From Streptomyces griseus (GTDB lineage: Bacteria; Actinomycetota; Actinomycetes; Streptomycetales; Streptomycetaceae), in the NCBI RefSeq assembly GCF_900460065.1, contig NZ_UAVD01000056.1:1-64000 (forward strand): a DNA stretch of 64,000 nucleotides. The letters run 5' to 3'. How positions within the stretch are numbered: the stretch's first letter is position 1; each line of letters opens with the position of its first letter. This document shows positions 35,122 through 44,047 of this stretch, one piece after another. The notes below the pieces were generated by a model. That model saw only the letters and a program-made list of their open reading frames with translations, did no database searches and was not told where the DNA came from. The translations under genes were made by a program, and so were the position numbers.

Positions 35122-35562
35122 ATGTTCCGTCTTGAGACAGAAGTAGACAAAGAACGTCGCATTCTGCTGAGCGGGCGTCTGCACGAGGACAACATCGCGG
35201 CCGCGGCCGCCCTGCGTGCGCTGCTCTCCACCCCCGCCGAACACGAAGTCCCGCTGGAAGTGTGGGCGTTGGACGAGCAGGGGGAGCTGGCCGGTGGGCT
35301 GACCGGGCGGACCTGGGCGTACTGGCTGCATGTCGATCTGCTCTGGGTCGACGCCCCGCACCGGGGCTCCGGCCTCGGCGCGCGCCTGCTCGCCGAGGCC
35401 GAACGGACCGCCCGCACCGAGCGCGCGTGCACCCGGTCGAGGCTGGAGACCTGGGACTTCCAGGCCCCCGGCTTCTACCGCGGACAGGGGTACGAGGAGA
35501 TCGGCCGGGTCGCGGACTACCCGCCGGGCGTCACCGAGTTCATCCTGGTCAAGGAGTTGTGA
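35122..35562 (+). CDS. GNAT-family N-acetyltransferase
   Basis: A 146-residue acetyltransferase fold protein. The acetyl-CoA motif A is VDAPHRGSGLGARLLAEAE and the C-terminal motif is FYRGQGYEEIGRV. The substrate is unknown. ATG 35122 is the natural start, but no ribosome site is visible, so translation may be leaderless or from a short leader. Confidence 0.9.
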   Translation: MFRLETEVDKERRILLSGRLHEDNIAAAAALRALLSTPAEHEVPLEVWALDEQGELAGGLTGRTWAYWLHVDLLWVDAPHRGSGLGARLLAEAERTARTERACTRSRLETWDFQAPGFYRGQGYEEIGRVADYPPGVTEFILVKEL

Positions 35563-35583
35563 ACGCGGGGCGCCGGGGCGGGC

Positions 35584-36786
35584 TCAGCGCAGCCGGCGCG
35601 CCCCGGCCGAGGGGATGGCGTCGAAGATCCCCGGGGCGGTGTGCCCGGCCGCCGCGAACGCCTCGCTGACGGCCTCGGCCACGGTGCCGGCCGCCGCCTC
35701 CTCCACCAGGACGACCGCGGAGCCGCCGAAGCCGCCGCCGGTCATCCGCGCACCGAGCGCACCGGCCGCGTTCGCCGCCCCGACCACCAGGTCCAACTCG
35801 GGGCAGGAGACCCGCAGATCGTCGCGGAGCGAGGCGTGGCCCTCGTTCAGGACGGGGCCGGCCGCGCGGACGTCGCCCGCGTCGAGCAGCGCGATGACCT
35901 GCTCGACCCGGCGGTTGTCGCCGACGACATGGCGTACGTAGCGGATGACGGACTCGTCCGCCCCGGCGTCGGCGAGGGTGGCGAGGGCCGCGCCGAGACC
36001 GGCGTACGGCAGATCGCGGAGCGTCGGTATGCCGAGCAGCCGGGCGCCCTCCTCGCAGCCGGCCCGGCGCTCCGCGTACGCCCCGTCGCCGAGCGCGTGC
36101 TTGACCCGGGTGTCGACGACCAGGAGCGTCAGGCCCTGGGAGGCCAGGTCGAAGGGGACCTGGCGCAGCGAGAGGTCGCGGGTGTCCAGGTGGAGGGCGT
36201 GGCCCTCGGTGCAGCAGGCCGAGGCCATCTGGTCCATGATCCCGCAGGGCACGCCGACGAAGTCGTTCTCGGCGCGGCGGCCGATCACGGCGAGTCCGGC
36301 GGCGCTCAGGCCGAGGGCGAAGAGGTCGTTCAGCGCGAGCACGGTGACGACTTCGAGGGCGGCGGACGAGGAGAGCCCGGCGCCGGTGGGCACGGTGGAG
36401 GTCAGCGCGATGTCCGCCCCGGTGACCGGGTGCCCGGCCTCGCGCAGCGCCCAGAGCACCCCGGCGGGGTAGGCGGCCCAGCCGTGGCCGGAGTGCGGGG
36501 CGAGTTCGTCGACGCGGAGCGAGACGACGCCGCCGGGGACGTCGGTGGAGTAGAGGCGCAGGACGCCGTCGTCGCGGCGGGAGACGGCGGCGACGGCGGT
36601 GTGCGGGAGGGCGAGCGGCATGACGAAGCCGTCGTTGAAGTCGGTGTACTCGCCGATCAGGTTCACCCGTCCGGGTGCGGCCCAGATGCCGTCGGGCTCG
36701 CCCCCGTACAGCTCGGCGAAGACGGCGGCGGGGTCGGTCCGGTGCCCCTCGGCGGTGGTCGCGGTCGGTTCGGCGTGCTGGGTCAT
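35584..36786 (-). CDS. galK: Galactokinase
   Basis: GalK phosphorylates galactose at C1, the first committed Leloir step. The 400-residue GHMP kinase has the signature APGRVNLIGEYTDFNDGF, the ATP loop TVPTGAGLSSSAALE and the C-terminal RMTGGGFGGSAVVL. It is third in galTEK, and its ATG overlaps the galE TGA. It converges on the GNAT gene with only 21 bp between the stops. Confidence 0.97.
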   Translation of the reverse strand: MTQHAEPTATTAEGHRTDPAAVFAELYGGEPDGIWAAPGRVNLIGEYTDFNDGFVMPLALPHTAVAAVSRRDDGVLRLYSTDVPGGVVSLRVDELAPHSGHGWAAYPAGVLWALREAGHPVTGADIALTSTVPTGAGLSSSAALEVVTVLALNDLFALGLSAAGLAVIGRRAENDFVGVPCGIMDQMASACCTEGHALHLDTRDLSLRQVPFDLASQGLTLLVVDTRVKHALGDGAYAERRAGCEEGARLLGIPTLRDLPYAGLGAALATLADAGADESVIRYVRHVVGDNRRVEQVIALLDAGDVRAAGPVLNEGHASLRDDLRVSCPELDLVVGAANAAGALGARMTGGGFGGSAVVLVEEAAAGTVAEAVSEAFAAAGHTAPGIFDAIPSAGARRLR

Positions 36787-37781
36787 GGGGTGGTGGTGTC
36801 CTCTCGGCGGGCGAACTGCCAGGCGTCGGCGATGATTCCGGCCAGGTCGGCGCGGGAGGGCTGCCAGCCGAGGCGCTCGGTGGCGGTGGCGGCGGAGGCG
36901 ACGAGGACGGCCGGGTCGCCGCCGCGACGGGGGGCGGCGGTCTCGGGGACCGGGTGGCCGGTGACCTTGCGGACGGTCTCGATGACCTCGCGGACCGAGA
37001 AGCCGTTGCCGTTGCCGAGGTTGCAGATCAGGTGCTCGCCGGGGGCGGCGGCGGTGAGGGCCAGCAGGTGGGCCTCGGCGAGGTCGGCGACGTGGATGTA
37101 GTCGCGGACGCAGGTGCCGTCGGGGGTGGGGTAGTCGTCGCCGTAGACGTTGATCGACTCGCGCTTGCCGAGGGCGACGTGGAGGACCAGCGGGATGAGG
37201 TGGGACTCGGGGTCGTGCCGCTCGCCGCAACTGCCGTACGCACCGGCCACGTTGAAGTAGCGCAGCGAGACGGCGGCCAGTCCGTGGGCGGTGGCCTCGC
37301 CGCTGATCATGTGGTCGACGGCGAGCTTGGAGGCGCCGTAGGGGCTGGTGGGGGCGGTGGGGTCGGTCTCGGTGATGGGGCTGGAGACCGGTTCGCCGTA
37401 GGTGGCGGCGGTGGAGGAGAAGACGAGGGTGCGGACGCCGTGTTCGCGCATGGCGGCGAGCAGGGCGGTGGTGCCGCCGACGTTGTTGACCCAGTACTTC
37501 TCGGGGTTCACGACGGACTCGCCGACCTGGGAGAACGCGGCGAAGTGCAGGACGCCGTCGTAGGAGGGGTCCAGATGGCGGGCGGCGTCCTGGATGCGGC
37601 CCTCGATGAACGCGGCTCCGGCGGGGACGCCCGCGCGGAAGCCGGTGGAGAGGTCGTCCAGGACGGTCACCGTGTGACCGGCCTCCAGCAGATGCTGGGC
37701 GACGACGCTGCCGACATAGCCGGCGCCGCCGGTGACCAGGTACTTCTTCGGGGTGGTGCCGGCCTTCGGGGAATCGCTCAT
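36783..37781 (-). CDS. galE: UDP-glucose 4-epimerase
   Basis: GalE interconverts UDP-galactose and UDP-glucose with bound NAD. The 332-residue SDR protein has the nucleotide motif TGGAGYVGSVVAQHL, a Ser in FSSTAATYG, and the catalytic YGASK. It is the middle gene of galTEK, joined on both sides by ATGA overlaps. Confidence 0.97.
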   Translation of the reverse strand: MSDSPKAGTTPKKYLVTGGAGYVGSVVAQHLLEAGHTVTVLDDLSTGFRAGVPAGAAFIEGRIQDAARHLDPSYDGVLHFAAFSQVGESVVNPEKYWVNNVGGTTALLAAMREHGVRTLVFSSTAATYGEPVSSPITETDPTAPTSPYGASKLAVDHMISGEATAHGLAAVSLRYFNVAGAYGSCGERHDPESHLIPLVLHVALGKRESINVYGDDYPTPDGTCVRDYIHVADLAEAHLLALTAAAPGEHLICNLGNGNGFSVREVIETVRKVTGHPVPETAAPRRGGDPAVLVASAATATERLGWQPSRADLAGIIADAWQFARREDTTTP

Positions 37782-38821
37782 GTGCTCGCTACCTCTCGCA
37801 GTCGCTCGGCCGCGGCCTCCGGCGGCACGTCGTTGATGAACACGCTCATGCCGGACTCGGACCCCGCGAGGAACTTCAGCTTGCCGGAGGTCCGGCGAAT
37901 GGTGAAAAGCTCCAGGTGCAGGGCGAAGTCCTCCCGTCCGGGGACCCCGAACGGCGCCTGGTGCCAGGCGGAGATGTACGGGGTCGGCGGCTCGCCGGGT
38001 CCGAAGATCCGGTCGAAGCGCCTCAAGAGTTCCAGATAGACCTGTGGGAACTCTGTCCGCGCCCGGTCGTCCAGCTCCCGCAGGTCGGGGACGCGGCGGC
38101 GGGGGTGGAGGTGGACCTCGTAGGGCCAGTGCGCCGCGTAGGGGACGAAGGCGGTCCAGTGCTCGGTGGCGAGGACGACGCGTGAGCCGTCCTCCTCCTC
38201 GCGGGCGACCACGTCGTCGAAGAGGTTGCGGCCGGTCTCCTCGCGGTGGCGGGCGGCCGAGCGGAGCATCAGCTCGGTGCGCGGGGTGACGAAGGGGTAG
38301 CCGTAGATCTGGCCGTGCGGGTGGCCGAGGGTGACGCCGATCTCGGCGCCCCGGTTCTCGAAGCAGAAGACCTGGGTGACCTGGTCGAGCGCGGCGAGTT
38401 CGGCGGTGCGGTCGGTCCAGGCGGCGAGGACGAGGGCGGCCTGTTCCTCGGTGAGGTCCTTGAACGACGCGTCGTGGTCGGAGGTGAAGCAGACGACCTC
38501 GCAGCGGCCGGAGTCGCCGGCCAGGGAGGGGAAGCGGTTCTCGAAGACGGCGACGTCGTAGTGGTCGTCGGGGATCTCGCTCTGCCGTCCCTCCCGGGTC
38601 GGGCAGAGCGGGCAGGCGTCGGCCGGCGGGTGGTAGGTGCGCGCCTGGCGGTGCGAGGCGATGGCGACCGCGTCGCCGAGCAGCGGGTCGCGGCGGATCT
38701 CGGACGAGGTCGAGACGGGGTCCAGCGGGCGACGGTCGACGGCGTCGCGGACGGCGTCGGCCGCGGAGTCGTAGTAGATCAGCTCACGGCCGTCGGCGAG
38801 GGTCGTAACCGTCTTCTTCAC
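37778..38821 (-). CDS. galT: Galactose-1-phosphate uridylyltransferase
   Basis: GalT transfers UMP from UDP-glucose to galactose-1-phosphate. The 347-residue HIT-fold enzyme has the zinc motif CPLC, the active site GHPHGQIYGYPF (His-Pro-His) and a late His pair in LHLELF. GTG 38821 is chosen because GGAGGA lies about 6 bases upstream. It is the first gene of galTEK. Confidence 0.96.
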   Translation of the reverse strand: MKKTVTTLADGRELIYYDSAADAVRDAVDRRPLDPVSTSSEIRRDPLLGDAVAIASHRQARTYHPPADACPLCPTREGRQSEIPDDHYDVAVFENRFPSLAGDSGRCEVVCFTSDHDASFKDLTEEQAALVLAAWTDRTAELAALDQVTQVFCFENRGAEIGVTLGHPHGQIYGYPFVTPRTELMLRSAARHREETGRNLFDDVVAREEEDGSRVVLATEHWTAFVPYAAHWPYEVHLHPRRRVPDLRELDDRARTEFPQVYLELLRRFDRIFGPGEPPTPYISAWHQAPFGVPGREDFALHLELFTIRRTSGKLKFLAGSESGMSVFINDVPPEAAAERLREVAST

Positions 38822-38845
38822 CAGGGTCCTCCACCAGATCCTCCC

Positions 38846-38873
38846 AACATAATCGCACATAACAAACCACAAG
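38846..38873 (-). promoter_or_regulatory. Candidate gal operon promoter
   Basis: Read leftward, CTTGTG (38873-38868) and TATGTT (38851-38846) are 16 bases apart. The region is clearly AT-rich compared with its surroundings, and transcription would start just before the galT ribosome site, giving a very short leader. Confidence 0.4.
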
Positions 38874-38941
38874 CGAACACCTCAGTCAATGCCCACAGAG
38901 CCGGGGGGAACTCGGGCCGCAACCGGGACATTCAAGCGCAC

Positions 38942-38993
38942 TCGATCACGATCGAACAAAGAATCCCAACGCAAGTGTTCATTTCTCGAACAC
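38942..38993. promoter_or_regulatory. Two palindromes in the galT/symporter divergent region
   Basis: TCGATC-AC-GATCGA (38942-38955) and GTGTTC-N7-GAACAC (38975-38993) are perfect inverted repeats. They sit between divergent galactose genes, where a sugar-responsive repressor would bind. No regulator gene is adjacent. Confidence 0.5.
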
Positions 38994-39045
38994 AGAGGCG
39001 TAAGTTCCGACGGGTTCATTTCGCGCAACGAAGCGAGTTCCCCCC

Positions 39046-40716
39046 ATGCAGACACTTGCCGAAGGGCTCCGGCTCCCCACGAACGGGCTCGACTACGCCA
39101 TCCTGGCCATCTACTTCGTCGTCGTGCTCGGCATCGGCTTCGCCGCCCGTGCCAGCGTGAGGACGAGCCTCGACTTCTTCCTCTCCGGACGGTCACTGCC
39201 CGCCTGGGTGACCGGGCTCGCCTTCGTCGCGGCGAACCTCGGCGCCACCGAGATCCTCGGCATGGCGGCCACCGGCGCCCAGTACGGCGTCGCGGTGGTG
39301 CACTGGTACTGGATCGGCGCCATCCCCGCCATGGTCTTCCTCGGCCTGGTGATGATGCCGTTCTACTACCGCTCCAAGGTGCGCTCGGTGCCGGAGTTCC
39401 TGCTCCAGCGGTTCGACAGGTCCGCGCACCTGCTCAGCTCCGCGCTCTTCGCGTTCGCGGCGATCCTCATCGCGGGCGTCAACCTCTACGCCCTGTCGAT
39501 CGTCGTCGAGGCGCTGCTCGGCTGGCCGCAGTGGGTCGCGATCGTCGTCGCGGGCCTGTTCGTGCTGGTCTACATCACGATCGGCGGGCTCTCCTCGGCG
39601 ATCTACAACGAGGTGCTCCAGTTCTTCGTCATCCTCGCCGCGCTGATCCCCCTCACCGTCCTCGGCCTGAAGCGGGTCGGCGGCTGGGACGCCATGAGCG
39701 ACTCGCTGACGAAACAGCACGGCGGGGACTTCATGACCGCCTGGGGCGGGACCGGCATCGGCGACCCCAACCCGCTGGGCGCCAACTGGCTGACCATCAT
39801 CCTCGGACTCGGCTTCGTGCTGTCCTTCGGCTACTGGACGACGAACTTCGCCGAGGTGCAGCGCGCCCTGTCCGCGAAGAACCTCTCCGCCGCCAAGCGC
39901 ACCCCGCTGATCGCCGCCTTCCCGAAGATCTTCATCGTCTTCGCGGTGATGATCCCGGGCCTGGTCGCCGCGGTCATCGTGCCGAAGATCGGCACCCCGG
40001 ACTCCGACCTCACCTACAACGACGCGATACCCCTGCTGATGCAGGAACTGCTGCCCAACGGGGTGCTCGGTATCGCGGTGACCGGTCTGCTCGCCGCGTT
40101 CATGGCGGGCATGGCGGCCAACGTGTCCTCGTTCAACACGGTGTTCACCACCGACATCTGGCAGCGGTACGTGGTGAAGGACAAGCCGGACACGTACTAC
40201 CTGAAGTTCGGGCGGCTGATCACCGCGATCGGTGTGCTGGCCTCGATCGGCACGGCGTTCATCGCCGCCAGCTTCTCGAACATCATGAGCTACCTCCAGA
40301 CGCTGTTCTCGTTCTTCAACGTCCCGATGTTCGTCGTCTTCATCATCGGCATGTTCTGGAAGCGGGCCTCGATGAAGTCCGGCGTCTGGGGGCTGGTCGC
40401 GGGCACCGGGGCCGCGATGGTCAACTACTTCTGGATCTACAAGGGCGGGATCATCGACATCCCCTCCGACCAGGGCGCCAACTTCGTCTCCGCGATCGTC
40501 GGATTCGTCGCCGGAGCCGTCGTCATGGTCGTCGTGACCCTCTTCACCGCGCCGAAGCCCGAGGCGGAACTGGCCGGTCTGGTGTACGGGACCGAGTCGC
40601 CGGACCCGGACGAGGCACTCGACGAGGCCGACAGCGCCTGGTACCGCAAGCCCGCACTGCTCGGCTGGGGCGCGATCGTGCTCGCCGCCGCGTGCTACAT
40701 CCCCTACTCGCTCTGA
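39046..40716 (+). CDS. Sodium:solute symporter (SSS family), probable galactose or other sugar transporter
   Basis: A 556-residue membrane transporter with about 13-14 hydrophobic helices. The SSS hallmarks are visible: FFLSGRSLPAWVTGLAFVAA near TM2, YNEVLQFFVILAALIPL, and the signature area GLLAAFMAGMAANVSSFNT. Its divergent position next to galTEK suggests galactose or a related sugar as substrate (SGLT-like), which is inference. A 109-residue membrane protein follows 15 bp downstream. Confidence 0.93.
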   Translation: MQTLAEGLRLPTNGLDYAILAIYFVVVLGIGFAARASVRTSLDFFLSGRSLPAWVTGLAFVAANLGATEILGMAATGAQYGVAVVHWYWIGAIPAMVFLGLVMMPFYYRSKVRSVPEFLLQRFDRSAHLLSSALFAFAAILIAGVNLYALSIVVEALLGWPQWVAIVVAGLFVLVYITIGGLSSAIYNEVLQFFVILAALIPLTVLGLKRVGGWDAMSDSLTKQHGGDFMTAWGGTGIGDPNPLGANWLTIILGLGFVLSFGYWTTNFAEVQRALSAKNLSAAKRTPLIAAFPKIFIVFAVMIPGLVAAVIVPKIGTPDSDLTYNDAIPLLMQELLPNGVLGIAVTGLLAAFMAGMAANVSSFNTVFTTDIWQRYVVKDKPDTYYLKFGRLITAIGVLASIGTAFIAASFSNIMSYLQTLFSFFNVPMFVVFIIGMFWKRASMKSGVWGLVAGTGAAMVNYFWIYKGGIIDIPSDQGANFVSAIVGFVAGAVVMVVVTLFTAPKPEAELAGLVYGTESPDPDEALDEADSAWYRKPALLGWGAIVLAAACYIPYSL

Positions 40717-40731
40717 TCGGAGGCACTCACC

Positions 40732-41061
40732 ATGTCCGAACCGCACACGTCCGAACCGCACCGTTCCGACCTGCACAAGGAAGTCTCCGAGCTGGAGCGC
40801 AAGTCCGCCACCGCCGCCCGTCTCTTCGACATCCGGCGGATCATCGGCGGCCTGTTCGTGGTCTACGGAGTGATCGTCACCATCGCCGGCATCAGCCCCT
40901 CCGACGCCGACCTGGAGAAGGCCGAGGGCGTCCACATCAACCTGTGGACCGGCCTCGCCATGCTGGCGCTGGGCCTGTTCTTCCTGGTCTGGATGAAGCT
41001 GCGCCCGGCCGAGGCGCCGGAGACGGCCCCGGACCCGAAGCCGGGGCCCGACGGGGGCTGA
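40732..41061 (+). CDS. Small two-helix membrane protein linked to the symporter
   Basis: A 109-residue protein with a polar N-terminus, a helix at about 37-54 (IGGLFVVYGVIVTIAG), a short loop and a second helix at about 72-88 (GLAMLALGLFFLVWM). A strong GGAGG precedes the ATG. It is 15 bp after the symporter gene and almost certainly co-transcribed; a subunit or stabilising role is inferred. Confidence 0.8.
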   Translation: MSEPHTSEPHRSDLHKEVSELERKSATAARLFDIRRIIGGLFVVYGVIVTIAGISPSDADLEKAEGVHINLWTGLAMLALGLFFLVWMKLRPAEAPETAPDPKPGPDGG

Positions 41062-41094
41062 CCCGCCCCGCCGCCCGCCCGCAGGGGCCGTGAC

Positions 41095-41805
41095 TCACCC
41101 GCGCTGTCCGGGGATGTACGGCCCCTGCGGCGTGACCCCGGTGGCCGCGGCCCTCTCCAGCAGTCCCGTACGGGCCGCGAGGGCCGCCGCCTCCAGACGG
41201 GAGCCGACCCCGAGCTTCATCAGGACCCGCTGGACGTGGGTACGGGCGGTGCTCGGGGCGATGTCCATGCCGGCCGCGATGAGCCGGGTGCCCTCGCCCT
41301 CGGCGACCCGCACCAGCACCTCCGCCTCCCGCGGGGTGAGCATCCGCAGCAGCCGCCGCCCCTCGTCGTCGGGCTGGACCGCCGGGTTGAGCAGTTCGGC
41401 GAAGGCCCCCCGCAGCAGCTGCGGGGCGATGGCGCTCTCCCCCGCCCGCGCCTTGAGCATGGCCCGCTCGACGCCCTCGATGCGCTCGTCGTGCCGGACG
41501 TATCCCGCGGCCCCGGCGGCGAACGCCGCGGCGATCCCGCGCGGACTGGGCACCGGTCCGAGCACCACCACCGCCACCTGCGGGCGCTCCCGGCCGATGC
41601 GCGTGATCGGGTCGAAGACCCCGGGGGCGGCCGGCGAGGCCGTACCGAACAGACAGACCTCGGGGGCCCTGCTGACGACCAGTTCCGCTGCCCCGGACGT
41701 CGGCGCCGCCGCCGCGAGCACCCGGTGCCCGCGCAGTTTCAGCGCCGAGGCGAGTGCCTCGGCGAGCAGCCGGTGATCGTCGACCACCATGAGCCGCACA
41801 CCCAC
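41095..41805 (-). CDS. LuxR-type regulator with a degenerate receiver domain
   Basis: A regulator of about 236 residues. The LuxR HTH is intact (LTPREAEVLVRVAEGEGTRL then IAPSTARTHVQRVLMKLGVG). The receiver keeps MVVDDHR, but the strand that should end in the phospho-acceptor reads VCLFGTAS, so no Asp is available there. It is probably phosphorylation-independent. Several GTG codons are possible starts; 41805 is chosen for its distance from a GGGG run, and 41814 or ATG 41790 are alternatives. Confidence 0.85.
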   Translation of the reverse strand: MGVRLMVVDDHRLLAEALASALKLRGHRVLAAAAPTSGAAELVVSRAPEVCLFGTASPAAPGVFDPITRIGRERPQVAVVVLGPVPSPRGIAAAFAAGAAGYVRHDERIEGVERAMLKARAGESAIAPQLLRGAFAELLNPAVQPDDEGRRLLRMLTPREAEVLVRVAEGEGTRLIAAGMDIAPSTARTHVQRVLMKLGVGSRLEAAALAARTGLLERAAATGVTPQGPYIPGQRG

Positions 41806-42027
41806 GGTCCGCACCCCCAAAGCCCCTGTCCGCCCGGCCCCCCGGACTCCTGCCCCGGCAAGTTACACGCTTGTTCGACGCCGCGCGGCCCTTCTGTGGG
41901 AGAAGCCCCCCGGAATGCCGAACTCTGCGCCGTTCGGGGCCCCGAGCCTTTGATCCGGTTTCTGTCGCCCCCTGTTCATGACCCGTTGGCCGCCGCTTCG
42001 CGATCACTTCAGGGACGGAAGACGATC

Positions 42028-42061
42028 GGCCCCGCCGGTGAGGTGATCGACCGGCGGGGCC
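42028..42061. terminator. Hairpin terminator of the beta-propeller gene cluster
   Basis: GGCCCCGCCGGT (42028-42039) pairs perfectly with ACCGGCGGGGCC (42050-42061). It lies 36 bp beyond the stop of the minus-strand gene at 42097. Confidence 0.7.
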
Positions 42062-42096
42062 TGGCACTGCGGGGCGCTCCCGGGGGAGCGCGGTGA

Positions 42097-43962
42097 TCAG
42101 TCGGTGCGGTAGGCGACGACGAGGTAGCGCTTCTCGTCGGGGTTGACGGTGCTGGGCTTGTGGACCGCCCTGCTCGCCATGTAGAAGCGGCCTTCGCTGT
42201 AGAGGAGTTCGGCGGAGCCGACGTTGAACCGCTTCTCCGCCTCCCGGACGGTCTCGTCGCTCGGGTTCTCCATCAGCAGGGTCTGCTTCAGGGTCTCGCC
42301 GTCGATGGAGACGACCTGGCCGCCCTTGTCGTACGGGCCCTCCTTGTAGGCGATGACGCTGGTGCCGTCCATCCGCAGCGGGGTCAGGGTGTGGCGGTCG
42401 CCCGCGTCCGCCCGGCCGCCGAGGAGCTTGCCGGTGGTCAGGTCGAAGGCGACGATCTCGTTCGTGTCGCCGTACTCGCTGGTCCCGTCGTGCCGTTCGG
42501 TGGGCAGGTAGAGCCGGTTGTTGCCGACGGCCATGTGCTTGCACTGCTCGACGTCGGTGGAGCCGCACTCCGCCGCGTACTTGTCCGCGTCGGCGGGGAT
42601 GCGGACGATCAGCTTGCCGGTGGCGGCGTCGATCGAGAAGAAGTCGGAGATGCTGCTGCCGTCGCCGGCGGTGTCGCCGACGTCGGCCGCGACCACCAGC
42701 GGCTTGGTGGAGACGATGCTCGCGTAGTCGACGCCCGCGGGCATCTGGAACGAGGAGAGCGGCGCGCCGGTCGTCGGGTTGAGCGCCTGCACGGTGAGCT
42801 GCGGGCTGTCGGTCGTGCCGCACCTGCGGATCACGGCGAGGGCTTCGCCGCCCGCGTAGCCGCGGTCGTAGCAGCCGTCCGCGCCGACCTTCGGCTTCCA
42901 GAGGGCGGCGCCGTCGGCCAGGTTGAAGGCCGCGCCGCCGGAGGTTCCGCCCGCGGCGACGGTGGACCCGCTGATCGTGACCTCGACGAAGGCGATCGGC
43001 CGGTCACCGCCGGTGGCGGAGGTGACGCTCTTGCTCCACAGGAGCTTGCCGGCGTTCAGGTCGATCGCGCCGACCTGGTTGCACGACGGGTACTTGTTCT
43101 CCTTGGTCGGCTTCGTCTCCTGGAAGAGGATGGCCGCCTTGTCGTCCTTGCTCGTGTGGCGGGACACGCCGCAGATCTCGCCGGCCAGCGGGAAGGACCA
43201 GAGCTTGGTGCCCTTGTCCCGGTCGTAGCCGGTGACCTCGGCGATGCCGGACTTGACGTACGCCTTGTCGGTGACCCAGGAGCCCGCGACCGTGGTGATG
43301 TCGGTGACCACGGGCTCGGGGAACTGGAAGGCGACCTTGGACTTGGTGTTGGCGGGCGCCTTCTCCTTGCCGCCGGCCAGGCCGCCCTCGCCTCCCTTGG
43401 CCTCGCCGCCGGTGGCGCCGGACGAGGAGGCCTCGTCCGAGCCGCCCTGGTCGCCGCCGGTGGAGGAGTAGATGATCCCGCCGCCGATGATCAGCACCAC
43501 CGCGACGGCCGCGGCGACGATGATCTGCATCTGGGTGGAGAACTTCTTGCCGCCGCCGGGCGGCTGCGGGGCCCCGTACTGCGGCTGCATCGGCTGGGTC
43601 GGGTAGCCGTAACCCTGGGGCGCCCCGGGCTGTCCGGCGGGCCCCTGCGGGTAGCCGTACCCCTGCTGCGGGGCGTGGGGGTAGCCGTATCCGTTGGGCT
43701 GCGGCGCGGGCGGGGTGGGGTAGCCGCCGGCCGGCGGCGGGGTGCCGTAGCCCCCGGCGGGCGCGTCCTGCGGGGCGGCGGGCTGCTGCGGCGGCTGCTT
43801 GCCGAAGGGGTCCGCGGGCGGCGGGGTCGGCCCGCCGAACCCTCCCGGCGGGGGGTCCTGCGGCGCGCCGAACCCGCCGGAGGGCGGACCGGCGGACGGT
43901 GCCGGGGGCGTGTTCGGCGGCTCGTTGGGCGGCTGCTGCGGCGGCTGGGGCGGCTGGGTCAT
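42097..43962 (-). CDS. Membrane-anchored PQQ-like beta-propeller protein (copy 3)
   Basis: A 621-residue protein. The first 140 residues are Pro/Gly/Gln/Tyr-rich (GYGYP repeats) and probably cytoplasmic. A single helix (about 148-165, IIVAAAVAVVLIIGGGIIY) follows, then an external domain of PQQ-type repeats such as DLNAGKLLWSKSVT and DRDKGTKLWSFPL. No PQQ enzyme residues are evident, so it is a structural or ligand-binding propeller. It is the third of three tandem paralogues; their shared function is unknown. Confidence 0.85.
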   Translation of the reverse strand: MTQPPQPPQQPPNEPPNTPPAPSAGPPSGGFGAPQDPPPGGFGGPTPPPADPFGKQPPQQPAAPQDAPAGGYGTPPPAGGYPTPPAPQPNGYGYPHAPQQGYGYPQGPAGQPGAPQGYGYPTQPMQPQYGAPQPPGGGKKFSTQMQIIVAAAVAVVLIIGGGIIYSSTGGDQGGSDEASSSGATGGEAKGGEGGLAGGKEKAPANTKSKVAFQFPEPVVTDITTVAGSWVTDKAYVKSGIAEVTGYDRDKGTKLWSFPLAGEICGVSRHTSKDDKAAILFQETKPTKENKYPSCNQVGAIDLNAGKLLWSKSVTSATGGDRPIAFVEVTISGSTVAAGGTSGGAAFNLADGAALWKPKVGADGCYDRGYAGGEALAVIRRCGTTDSPQLTVQALNPTTGAPLSSFQMPAGVDYASIVSTKPLVVAADVGDTAGDGSSISDFFSIDAATGKLIVRIPADADKYAAECGSTDVEQCKHMAVGNNRLYLPTERHDGTSEYGDTNEIVAFDLTTGKLLGGRADAGDRHTLTPLRMDGTSVIAYKEGPYDKGGQVVSIDGETLKQTLLMENPSDETVREAEKRFNVGSAELLYSEGRFYMASRAVHKPSTVNPDEKRYLVVAYRTD

Positions 43963-44047
43963 GGCGTGCGTACCTCGGGGGACGAGTGGGTGTGGGGGCG
44001 CGCGGGGCCGGGAGGGGCCGGCCGCGGTCGGATGCCGTGGCGGACCG

